Counted from the stretch's first letter, positions 1-6,816 are shown. The stretch is 6,903 bases of DNA from Acidobacteriota bacterium (GCA_016201195.1 JACQDI010000602.1:1-6903), one strand, 5' to 3'. Numbers and translations are program-made. The notes: a model not told the origin generated them from the letters alone.

Positions 1-393
1 GAGCGCGGACCGGATCTCAGCGGGCATGAGTCCTTCTTCCCGCCCCGGGAGGGTCACCACCTGCACTGTTTGCGCGTCGGCGATGAGGCGTCCGGTGGCC
101 TGGTCGGTGGCGCGGTAGGACGTGGTGAAGGAAGATCTTCCGATCGCCGTCACTCAGACGGTCACGTCGAGCATATCCCCATACTGGGCCGAGGAGCGGT
201 AGTCGATTTCCGTCCGGGCGGTCACACAGCCGTACTCCTTCACGTCCAAGGTCTTGCCGGTCTTCGCGAGTACTGCGACCCACAATCGGGTGAAGGCTTC
301 TTCCAGATAGTTCAGATAGGTGGCGTAGTTGACGTGGCCCAGGGCGTCCAGGTCGCGGAAGCGAACGGGGATGGAACAACGGATCTCTTGCAT
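1..393 (-). pseudogene. Acyl-CoA thioesterase (4HBT, FadM/YbgC-like), interrupted by in-frame TGA, 3' end beyond window
   Basis: This family forms hotdog-fold thioesterases that hydrolyse acyl-CoA esters in the cytoplasm. The reading frame starts at ATG 393-391 and carries the family's N-terminal signature at residues 11-33: RFRDLDALGHVNYATYL followed by NYLEEA. Asp16 is in the usual catalytic position. After DVTV (residue 79) the frame meets a TGA at 156-154. It then continues without another stop to the left window edge with family-like sequence (VTAIGRSSFTTSYRATD). The total visible frame is 131 codons, close to the usual 130-145 of the family. One substitution, probably CGA (Arg) to TGA, explains the break. 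The 79-residue product would lack the later beta strands and should not fold normally. Sequencing error is the main alternative. It diverges from the ferredoxin gene with only 33 bp between start codons. Confidence 0.8.
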
Positions 394-397
394 GCGA

Positions 398-403
398 TAT
401 AAT
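398..403 (+). promoter_or_regulatory. -10 box (TATAAT) for the ferredoxin-like gene
   Basis: A perfect TATAAT lies 23 bp before the ATG at 427. It predicts transcription starting near 410 and a leader of about 17 nt that just contains the ribosome binding site AAGAGGA (414-420, 6 nt from ATG). The expected -35 position (about 375-380, AACAAC) is a poor match and falls inside the start of the divergent thioesterase frame. A minus-strand TATGAT overlaps it at 402-407. Confidence 0.5.
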
Positions 404-426
404 CATAGTGCACAAGAGGACGCCTC

Positions 427-783
427 ATGGTTGAAACCGAAACCCCGGTGGAGAAAATGTATCCCAAGTCCGAGGGCATCAAGACGCCCCGGAAGAAGAG
501 GCCGAAGGAGATCGCCGTCATTACCGAGTGCTGCACCGGCTGCGCGGGGTCGCCGGCGTGTGTGCCGTATTGCCCGGTCGAAGATTGCATGTACTGGGTG
601 CCCGACCCGGAGCATCCCCCGTTCGGGCGCATCGACGTGGACGCTCAGTTGTGCATCGGGTGCAAAAAGTGCACCAGCAAAGGACCGGATGGAGCATTCC
701 TGGACGGCTGCCCGTGGGACGCCATCGAGATGGTGGATACCTCGGCGTGGGAGGCGGAGCACGGGGTGAAGATGACGTTTTAG
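427..783 (+). CDS. Small dicluster [4Fe-4S] ferredoxin-like protein
   Basis: A 118-residue cytoplasmic iron-sulfur protein, presumably an electron carrier or a small subunit of a redox enzyme; its partner is not in the window. Two cysteine motifs are visible. The first is C36-x2-C39-x5-C45-x3-C49-P, and the second is C76-x2-C79-x2-C82 followed after 12 residues by C95-P. In classical 2[4Fe-4S] ferredoxins each motif is CxxCxxCxxxCP, with the fourth Cys of each motif serving the other cluster; here both motifs are stretched. Cys35 and Cys54 are extra. The first 30 residues are charged and Lys-rich, with no signal peptide or membrane segment. The start is supported by AAGAGGA six bases upstream and the TATAAT at 398. 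The gene stands alone: divergent from the thioesterase remnant and convergent with hicA. Redox partner and true cluster content are unknown. Confidence 0.85.
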   Translation: MVETETPVEKMYPKSEGIKTPRKKRPKEIAVITECCTGCAGSPACVPYCPVEDCMYWVPDPEHPPFGRIDVDAQLCIGCKKCTSKGPDGAFLDGCPWDAIEMVDTSAWEAEHGVKMTF

Positions 784-804
784 AATTGAGGATGGCTTTG
801 GTTC

Positions 805-1022
805 TTATCGCAGCCTTTGAAATTCGTCAAAGGCAATTCCCAACTGGCGCAAGATCTTGAAGAACAAGGGGTGGGCCTATCTCACGCCCACCATGGAGTG
901 GGATAGTGGCGGCGCGACCGTCCGGATGGTTCCAACGCTCGTGACTGCCCGGTCTGCCGTGTTTTGGAAAACCCGAGACCGCGCGCGACCTTTTGAAATT
1001 CGCGCGCCGTCGCGCTAGGCAT
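805..1022 (-). pseudogene. hicA: HicA-type mRNA interferase toxin, broken by two frameshifts
   Basis: HicA toxins are small double-stranded-RNA-binding-fold ribonucleases that cut mRNA and are held inactive by HicB. Here the frame opens at ATG 1022-1020 (MPSATAREFQKVARGLGF), and its start overlaps the hicB stop in ATGccTAG. It then runs out of frame twice. Removing one base from the CCC run at 948-950 and one from the GGGG run at 868-871 (plus-strand coordinates) restores a full 71-residue HicA. The restored protein contains GSHERWNHPDGR with the catalytic-type His27, then IPLHGGREIG, then LFFKILRQLGIAFDEF, and ends at TAA 807-805. As read, translation stops after 46 residues, soon after the His region and in the wrong frame, so the toxin should be dead. 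Both lesions are one-base gains in homopolymers, so sequencing error is a serious alternative to real decay. Confidence 0.85.
813..834. terminator. Possible hairpin between converging ferredoxin and hicA genes
   Basis: GCCTTTGA (813-820) and TCAAAGGC (827-834) form a perfect 8-bp stem around a 6-nt loop, 30 bp after the ferredoxin stop. It lies inside the 3' end of hicA, and no T-run follows on either strand. A classical intrinsic terminator is therefore not shown. It may only reflect the hicA codons. Confidence 0.25.
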
Positions 1023-1227
1023 GGACGATTTCTGTGGTGTCGGTGGGAAGGGAAAGATTCTTTTGCCGGTATTCCTCGGCAATCATCTGGAAGACCTTGG
1101 GCAACTCGGCGAGAGCCTCTTCCCACGTGGGCATGAGGGCGTAGCAACCCGCAATGGCGGGAATTTCCGCCACCCAGGAACCGTCCTCCTGGCGATAGAG
1201 AATGGTCTTGTAATCCTGCACACCCAT
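1015..1227 (-). CDS. hicB: HicB-type antitoxin, short form
   Basis: A 70-residue antitoxin that would bind and neutralise HicA. The HicB core is clear: YKTILYRQEDGSWVAEIP followed by AIAGCYA (residues 6-30), then PTWEEALAELPKVFQMIAEEY (33-53), the partial RNase-H-like fold of the family. Nothing resembling a C-terminal helix-turn-helix or ribbon-helix-helix domain follows, so this is the short HicB type and may not bind DNA by itself. The order is antitoxin first, and its stop overlaps the hicA start by 8 nt, implying translational coupling. The start ATG (1227-1225) has only a weak GGA four bases upstream and sits 21 bp after the stop of the HEAT gene, so it may depend on translation of that gene. 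The frame is intact although its toxin is not. Confidence 0.87.
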   Translation of the reverse strand: MGVQDYKTILYRQEDGSWVAEIPAIAGCYALMPTWEEALAELPKVFQMIAEEYRQKNLSLPTDTTEIVHA

Positions 1228-1248
1228 ATCCAGAGTCCAACATGCGAG

Positions 1249-2043
1249 CTAAGGTGTCCGTTCCCGGATCCGCTTCGCCGTCAACTGGGCCTGCTCGGCA
1301 ATCTTGGCGGACCAGTCGGCGTAGGGGCGGGTGAATCGCTCCACTTCGGGCAAGTCTTCGGCAGTTCCCACCAGATAGAGCGCGCGAAGCGCTTCCCAAA
1401 CATGATCGCGGCTGGGCTCGAGATCGAGGATCTCCTGGCCCTGCTGGACGCGTGAGCCGTCGGCGGCGATTTTCAACTGGAGCTTGCCGGGCAGAGGCGA
1501 GCGGATCTCGAAAGGTTCTGCGCCGCCTGTTTCCAGGCGCGCCAGCAGCGTGCCGTGGTCGGCCATGTCGCGGACCTGGAGCCGGTAGCGGAGCACGCCG
1601 TCGCGCGGCGAGCGGAGGCGGAAGGGTCGTAGCATGGCCTGCAACTCCGGGCGTGCAGCGGGGTCGTTGAAGCGGGCCAGCGAGAGGGCGGCGTTGCGGC
1701 GCACCAGCGGCTCGGGATCCTGTAGCATCTCGAGCACGGTCTGGTGGAAGGCCTCCGAGCGACTGTCGTAGCCGAGCAGCCAGGCGGCGTTGACGCGCAC
1801 CTCAGGGACCTCATGGCGGCCCAGGGCGCACAGGCGAGGATACCAGCGCTGGGTGGACTGGTCGCCGCGCTCCAGGCGTCCGGCGAGCTGCGCGATGGCG
1901 TGCTGGATGTGGCGGGGCTTCGCGTCGTCGTTCAGGTATTGCTCAAGTTCGCGGTCAGTCAGCGGCCGGCCAAACCAGGTGCCCTTCCAGTAGAGAAATG
2001 GCACCAGGACCATAGCCAGCAGGGTACCCACGCCCAGCGCCAT
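1249..2043 (-). CDS. Membrane-anchored HEAT-repeat protein with a lipoyl-like segment
   Basis: Function unknown. Numbered from the ATG at 2043 (264 residues), a hydrophobic segment at about 4-18 (GVGTLLAMVLVPFLYW) should act as a signal anchor, leaving the rest outside the cytoplasm. Residues about 77-139 form roughly two HEAT-type helical repeats (PEVRVNAAWLLG and PEPLVRRNAALSLARF). Residues about 179-210 (IRSPLPGKLQLKIAADG then VQQGQEILDLEP) look like the lipoyl/barrel-sandwich segment of HlyD-type adaptor proteins, but no lipoyl-lysine motif is evident. A helical, HEAT-like tail follows (WEALRALYLVG). HEAT repeats normally mediate protein binding. The start is uncertain: the frame stays open to a TTG at 2166 through the octamer repeat, and TTG 2082 or 2076 would add RPGPK-rich residues. 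ATG 2043 lacks a good Shine-Dalgarno. It probably heads a transcript that includes hicBA. Confidence 0.8.
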   Translation of the reverse strand: MALGVGTLLAMVLVPFLYWKGTWFGRPLTDRELEQYLNDDAKPRHIQHAIAQLAGRLERGDQSTQRWYPRLCALGRHEVPEVRVNAAWLLGYDSRSEAFHQTVLEMLQDPEPLVRRNAALSLARFNDPAARPELQAMLRPFRLRSPRDGVLRYRLQVRDMADHGTLLARLETGGAEPFEIRSPLPGKLQLKIAADGSRVQQGQEILDLEPSRDHVWEALRALYLVGTAEDLPEVERFTRPYADWSAKIAEQAQLTAKRIRERTP

Positions 2044-2125
2044 TACTTTGGGTCCCGGCCGATTCGAGGGGGTCAAATCCAATTGTAGCGCCGGCGTCCC
2101 GACTGTGGCACAATTGACCCAAGTG

Positions 2126-2212
2126 GATTTGATGATTTTATGATTTGTTGATTTGTCGATTGGCAAACCCGACCGGCGTCTTCAAATCAACAAATCATAA
2201 AATCATCAAATC
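2126..2212. repeat. Perfect 30-bp inverted repeat made of 8-nt tandem units
   Basis: The arms 2126-2155 and 2183-2212 are perfectly complementary over 30 bp and are separated by 27 nt. Each arm is itself a tandem array of an octamer. On the right arm the unit is CAAATCAN at 2183, 2191, 2199 (AAAATCAT) and 2207, with a degenerate fifth unit at 2215; the left arm is its reverse complement. The arms are AT-rich against GC-rich surroundings. The repeat sits between divergent genes and ends 8 bases before the Shine-Dalgarno of the Gfo/Idh gene, so a transcript starting upstream would carry a very stable hairpin next to its ribosome binding site. Frames extended upstream from either gene read the same peptide (STNHKIIKS), a trivial result of the symmetry. 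Confidence 0.95.
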
Positions 2213-2228
2213 ACCAAATGGAGGACCC

Positions 2229-3539
<1,311 letters not shown>

Positions 3540-3540
3540 A

Positions 3541-3575
3541 GCAGGAGTCAGAAGGCAGGAGTCAGGAGCCGGCAG
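3541..3575 (+). repeat. 7-nt tandem repeat containing Shine-Dalgarno-like sequences
   Basis: The spacer between the two operon genes is five heptamers starting at 3541, 3548, 3555, 3562 and 3569. The consensus is NCAGRAG, and the last unit is degenerate (CCGGCAG). AGGAG occurs at 3543, 3557 and 3564. The closest copy is 12 bases before the ATG at 3581, so the array supplies the only ribosome binding candidates for the propeller gene. Copy number could tune initiation by changing spacing. Confidence 0.8.
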
Positions 3576-3580
3576 CCGCC

Positions 3581-4876
3581 ATGCGAGTGTTAGTCTTCTT
3601 CATCGCACTGACGGCGGCGGCGCAGAACTGGCCGTCATTCCGGGGACCGGGGGCGTCGGGGATCGCGGACAAGCAACACCTGCCCATTACCTGGGACGCC
3701 AAACAGGGGACCCGGATCCTGTGGAAGACGCCCATTCCTGGCTTGGCGCATTCGAGTCCGATTGTCTGGGGCGATCGGGTATTCCTCACCACGGCTGTGA
3801 GCAGCCGCCCGAGCGTAACCTTCAAGCGCGGTCTCTACGGCGACGGTGACGCCTCGGACGACCTCTCCCCGCAACAGTGGAAGGTCTTGTGCCTGGACCG
3901 CAAGACCGGACGGGTCCTGTGGGAGCGCACCGCCTACCAGGGCGTCCCCAAGGAGAAGCGGCACATCAAGGCCACCTACGCCAACGCCACGCCGGTGACG
4001 GACGGCAGCGTTGTGGCTGCCTTCTTCGGCTCGCAGGGACTCTACGCCTACGACCTAGAGGGCAAGCCGCTCTGGAAGCGCGACCTCGGGCGGATCGATG
4101 CCGGGGCATACGACGCGCCGGACTACGAGTGGGGCACGGCCAGCTCCCCGATTCTCTACGCCGACCTGGTGATCGCGCAGTGCGACCAGCAGAAGGGTTC
4201 GTTCCTGATGGCGCTGAACAAGAAGACCGGCGAGACCGTGTGGAAGGCGGAGCGTGACGAGCTGCCTTCCTGGGGCACCCCGGCGATCTACCCGGGCAAG
4301 GCGCGGACCGAGCTGGTCACGAACGGCGCAAACTTCATCCGCGGCTACGATCCGGCGACCGGCAAAGAGCTGTGGCGGCTGGGCGGCAGCTCGAAGATCA
4401 CCGCGCCCACGCCGGTCTACTCGGGCGACTTGATCCTGGTAGCCAGCGGGCGGCGGCCGGAAGCGCCCATCTTCGCCATCCGTCCGGGCGGGAGCGTGGC
4501 CTGGCAGAAGCAACAGCGCGGCCCCTACATGCCGACGCCTCTCATTTACGGGAAATACCTATACGTGCTGGGCAACGCGGGAATCTTCGACTGCTACGAT
4601 TTTAAGACCGGCGCAGAGGTGTACCGGCAGCGCATCCCCCACCAGGGGTCGGGATTCAGCGCGTCGCCGGTGGCCTCGGACGGCAGGATTCTCCTCTCGA
4701 GCGAGGACGGTGACATCTTCGTCGTCCAGGCCGGGCCGCAGTTCGAGCTGCTCGGGAAAAACGAAATGGGCGAACCGCTGATGGCCACGCCGGCGATCGC
4801 GGGGGGAATGCTGATTGTCCGCACCGAGCACCATTTGTGGGCGATCGGCGCGGGGCGCCCCCAGCAGGCGCGCTAA
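3581..4876 (+). CDS. Secreted PQQ-type beta-propeller repeat protein
   Basis: A 431-residue protein of the PQQ-binding-like propeller family (related to quinoprotein dehydrogenases and BamB). The N-terminus MRVLVFFIALTAAA is a short signal peptide with cleavage likely after residue 14. It is followed by NWPSFRGPGASGIAD, the opening motif seen in many planctomycete and acidobacterial members. Propeller blades with WGD/LYAYD/KTGxxxW patterns recur: LDRKTGRVLW (105-114), LYAYDLEGKPLW (154-165), LNKKTGETVW (212-221), YDPATGKELW (256-265), and DFKTGAEV (340-347), ending with HHLWAIG (417-423). This suits about eight blades. Whether PQQ is bound is not shown; many relatives are scaffolds or lack enzymatic activity. 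It follows the Tat-exported dehydrogenase by 41 bp, suggesting a joint envelope function in sugar oxidation. The stop TAA is followed by an in-frame 34-codon open stretch that resembles nothing I know. Confidence 0.94.
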   Translation: MRVLVFFIALTAAAQNWPSFRGPGASGIADKQHLPITWDAKQGTRILWKTPIPGLAHSSPIVWGDRVFLTTAVSSRPSVTFKRGLYGDGDASDDLSPQQWKVLCLDRKTGRVLWERTAYQGVPKEKRHIKATYANATPVTDGSVVAAFFGSQGLYAYDLEGKPLWKRDLGRIDAGAYDAPDYEWGTASSPILYADLVIAQCDQQKGSFLMALNKKTGETVWKAERDELPSWGTPAIYPGKARTELVTNGANFIRGYDPATGKELWRLGGSSKITAPTPVYSGDLILVASGRRPEAPIFAIRPGGSVAWQKQQRGPYMPTPLIYGKYLYVLGNAGIFDCYDFKTGAEVYRQRIPHQGSGFSASPVASDGRILLSSEDGDIFVVQAGPQFELLGKNEMGEPLMATPAIAGGMLIVRTEHHLWAIGAGRPQQAR

Positions 4877-5079
4877 CCTGAAGATCCGGCGACCGCCATT
4901 CCCGGGGCAACGGGGATCTATCAGCAGGTTGCCCGTAGCATCCCGTACGCTAACCTGGATACCTTCGTGCGACACTGTTTGTAAGGACTCATGAGTTCCG
5001 GGCACGTGTCCGAGTTGCCGACTTTTCGCTCATATGGATTGCTTCCGGATTGCCGATCCAACCGGTGGCGCCAACAGAT
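4877..5079. other. Spacer between converging genes, with weak hairpins
   Basis: No gene is supported here. A hairpin at 4898-4917 (ATTCCCG and CGGGGAT, one G-U pair, 6-nt loop) and a second at 4925-4957 (CAGGTT and AACCTG) could end transcription of the propeller gene. Neither has a following T-run. The 10-mer CGCTAACCTG occurs at 4871-4880, spanning the propeller stop codon, and again at 4948-4957. Confidence 0.4.
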
Positions 5080-5805
5080 TCACTTCGACAGGGTGAACTT
5101 CACATCGAAGTCAAAGTAGTATAGGCCCTTATCGACGGGGTTCTGAATATCGGAGTAGTCCCATAGCCGCGCGATTGACTCTTTCGGAGCTGTGATTCGC
5201 CATGAATCCTCCGACTCTCGGGTAATCCTTGCCTTCGTCGTTCCCTTCCCGTTAATAGCCGCGCGTGCAGAAAACTCCCCCAACGCCCAGGGACCCATTG
5301 TCAGAACGTGCTGAACACCGTTGACGAGTAGCCACATCTCAATCCTGTCGCTATCGACGAGCACGCCCACCGGGCCAATGTCCAACGGGAAAGAAATCGT
5401 TTCGGTTTCATGGTCGTGTTTCCAGAAGGCGTGAAAGCGGCCCAAGGAATCTTTATTTGTCGGAAGCGTCTTCGCACCAGAATCTGGCAAGGGGCGGCTG
5501 AGATCGAAAACTACGGCTCGCTCGCGTGGTGTTTTGTTGTTTGGGTCCGGCTTGTTGCTTCTTGGATCGGTGAAGCCCCAAGCCTTAAGGTTCAATGCTA
5601 GACCCCCTGCGACGGAACTGCCGCTGCGGCCGTCAACGAAAAGTCCGAAGCCATCCCCCTTTAGGGAATGTCCACCGTAGATAACTGCGGACATTGAGAC
5701 TCCGGGTCTCGGCTGTCCAAAGGTGGCCGACGGTGCCATCAGAAAGGTGACGCCTAGAAGGACAACGATAGGGGGCCGCGTGTGCCACGTACGCATGTAC
5801 CACAT
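5080..5805 (-). CDS. Secreted protein of unknown function, lower GC than its neighbours
   Basis: I do not recognise this family. From ATG 5805 the product has 241 residues. A signal peptide is clear: a basic N-terminus (MRTWHTRPP), a hydrophobic core (IVVLLGVTFLMAP), then SATFGQ with likely cleavage before the Gln. The mature part looks beta-rich and soluble: GGHSLKGDGFGLFVDGRSG near its start, a charged middle (FHAFWKHDHETE), and an end of alternating aromatic and acidic residues (YYFDFDVKFTLSK). No catalytic motif, cysteine pair or repeat stands out. The start could also be ATG 5796; neither has a Shine-Dalgarno. A TTG at 5829 only extends the frame. GATAAT at 5829-5834 is a possible minus-strand -10 box. 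GC counted by eye on two lines was 47% and 55%, below the flanking operon, which suggests acquisition by transfer. Confidence 0.72.
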   Translation of the reverse strand: MWYMRTWHTRPPIVVLLGVTFLMAPSATFGQPRPGVSMSAVIYGGHSLKGDGFGLFVDGRSGSSVAGGLALNLKAWGFTDPRSNKPDPNNKTPRERAVVFDLSRPLPDSGAKTLPTNKDSLGRFHAFWKHDHETETISFPLDIGPVGVLVDSDRIEMWLLVNGVQHVLTMGPWALGEFSARAAINGKGTTKARITRESEDSWRITAPKESIARLWDYSDIQNPVDKGLYYFDFDVKFTLSK

Positions 5806-5873
5806 GTTATCACGCCGACTTCGCGGCAATTATCGAGGGAATTCGTTCCATCACAGTGAGGAAGCGGTTCGTT

Positions 5874-5995
5874 AAAGGAGGCTGTGCATGAATGCGCCAT
5901 CCGGAAGTTGGGCTGTTCGGCGTCAAGTTGACAGAAAACGCCCTATCCGTAGAAGTGAATCCGGACGGGGCAAGTCCGGACTCCTGACTGGCTGA
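5874..5995 (+). CDS. Possible 35-codon ORF behind a consensus Shine-Dalgarno
   Basis: AAAGGAGG at 5874-5881, followed by 6 nt and ATG 5888, is the best ribosome binding site in the window. The ORF ends at TGA 5993-5995. The 35-residue product would be strongly basic (seven Arg, two Lys, one Asp, one Glu, with RRQVDRKRPIRR at 11-22), which could fit a nucleic-acid-binding or leader peptide. No relative is known to me and no good promoter is seen; TTGACA at 5928 lies inside the ORF. It could equally be a chance frame. Confidence 0.22.
5960..5980. repeat. Perfect 7-bp hairpin (TCCGGAC / GTCCGGA)
   Basis: TCCGGAC at 5960-5966 and GTCCGGA at 5974-5980 enclose a 7-nt loop (GGGGCAA). The right arm lies within the 10-nt palindrome AGTCCGGACT (5973-5982). 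On the minus strand it lies about 65 bp past the ParB-like gene's stop, so it could act in 3'-end formation, but no T-run follows. Role unknown. Confidence 0.6.
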
Positions 5996-6045
5996 ATGTC
6001 GAAAGTCCAGGCGCCGGGCTTAAGCGCGGCGACATTACAGCGCCG

Positions 6046-6816
6046 TCAGCGAGCGGCCCGCTCTCGAAAGCCTGCCGCCTTCAGGACCTCGACGGCGCGG
6101 AACAGGCCGCCGCTGGCCACCCACAGCGTGGCGATCGCCGGCTCGTGCGGGCGAGACCGGTTCACGTTTTCGACCCCGAAGGGCCACGGCTCGAGCCCGA
6201 CGGGGCGGGGCTTAAACATCTCGCGGGCCTTGCGGGCCAGCGCCTCGGGACCACCGGCCGCGGCCTGGGCCTGCTCGGCCTGGGGCAGCACGGCCAGTAT
6301 TGAGGCCTTCGACACCGAGATCGAGCCGGACTCCACCTCCTGGATCAGTTCCGGGCAGCCGTCCTTCAAGACCTTGAGGGCGGAATTCACCAGGCGGGTT
6401 GAGACGTTCACGGTGGCAGCCGCGTGCGCTGCGGACCGGCCGCCCAGAGTTCGATGCAAATTTGCATCTTTCTCCAAGCGCTTACCCCTCCGCTTGATGG
6501 CTCCCGCCTCCAGCATCTTCGCCAGCCGCGCCGCCACCAGCGCCCGCTGCGATTCGTCCAGGTGCCGCCGGCGCAGGTTCAAGCTCAGCGCCAGCTCCGG
6601 CAGCGACCCCTCCCCCTCCCACGTCACAAAGCGCGGCTCGACCCCCGCCTCAAGACAGGCGCGATACCGGTTCCGCCCGTCCAGGATGCGCCCCTCGGCA
6701 TCGCACAGGATCGGCTCGCGCAACCCGTTCTTCTTGATGTCGGCGACCAATTCCTCGAACGCTGTCCCGCGCATCAGCGGAAACAGCTCCGCCACAGCAT
6801 GAAATTCTTTCCCCAT
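6046..6816 (-). CDS. ParB-like N-terminal (sulfiredoxin-fold) domain DNA-binding protein, plasmid/phage type
   Basis: A 256-residue protein from ATG 6816. Residues 20-55 form the ParB-type domain: FEELVADIKKNGLREPI followed by ILDGRNRYRAC at 44-54, where DGRNRYRA stands in the GERRxRA-like phosphate-binding box. HLDESQRALVAARLAKML (85-102) and AAHAAATVNVSTRLVNSALKVL (129-150) give a helix-turn-helix region, and ESGSISVSKASILAVLP (162-178) is typical of plasmid ParB/KorB relatives. Such proteins act in partition, regulation or phage DNA handling; no parA is visible. The tail ATLWVASGGLFRAVEVLKAAGF (229-250) faintly resembles part of MT-A70 methyltransferases. ATG 6816 was chosen over the GTG at 6885 because AAAGGGGTGG lies 7 nt upstream and TATAAT (6842-6847) would start transcription downstream of the GTG. 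Confidence 0.85.
   Translation of the reverse strand: MGKEFHAVAELFPLMRGTAFEELVADIKKNGLREPILCDAEGRILDGRNRYRACLEAGVEPRFVTWEGEGSLPELALSLNLRRRHLDESQRALVAARLAKMLEAGAIKRRGKRLEKDANLHRTLGGRSAAHAAATVNVSTRLVNSALKVLKDGCPELIQEVESGSISVSKASILAVLPQAEQAQAAAGGPEALARKAREMFKPRPVGLEPWPFGVENVNRSRPHEPAIATLWVASGGLFRAVEVLKAAGFRERAAR

Noticed and set aside
814..1002. Near-identical 13-14 nt sequences at both ends of hicA (CCTTTGAAATTCG at 814, CCTTTTGAAATTCG at 989)
   Set aside because: They encode EFQR and EFQK within the hicA frame; no target-site or element structure surrounds them, so coincidence is the simplest reading.
827..1399. 190-codon minus-strand frame spanning the end of the HEAT gene, hicB and part of hicA
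   Set aside because: It is a composite: only its last part is hicA in the shifted frame, and the rest is out of frame with the HEAT and hicB genes. The frameshifted hicA explains the recognisable portion.
2145..2228. N-terminal extension of the Gfo/Idh frame from TTG 2145
   Set aside because: It translates the octamer inverted repeat, lies before the GGAGGA ribosome binding site, and would bury the Tat signal.
4877..4981. 34-codon in-frame continuation of the propeller gene after its TAA
   Set aside because: The propeller already ends with a complete final blade (HHLWAIG), and the extra residues match no propeller or anchoring motif.
5928..5955. TTGACA followed 16 bp later by TAGAAG as a plus-strand promoter
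   Set aside because: The -10 match is only four of six and nothing credible is encoded downstream on the plus strand.
5996..6802. 268-codon plus-strand frame opposite the ParB-like gene
   Set aside because: The product is Ser/Arg-rich without any recognisable domain, while the minus strand encodes clear ParB motifs with a promoter and ribosome binding site.
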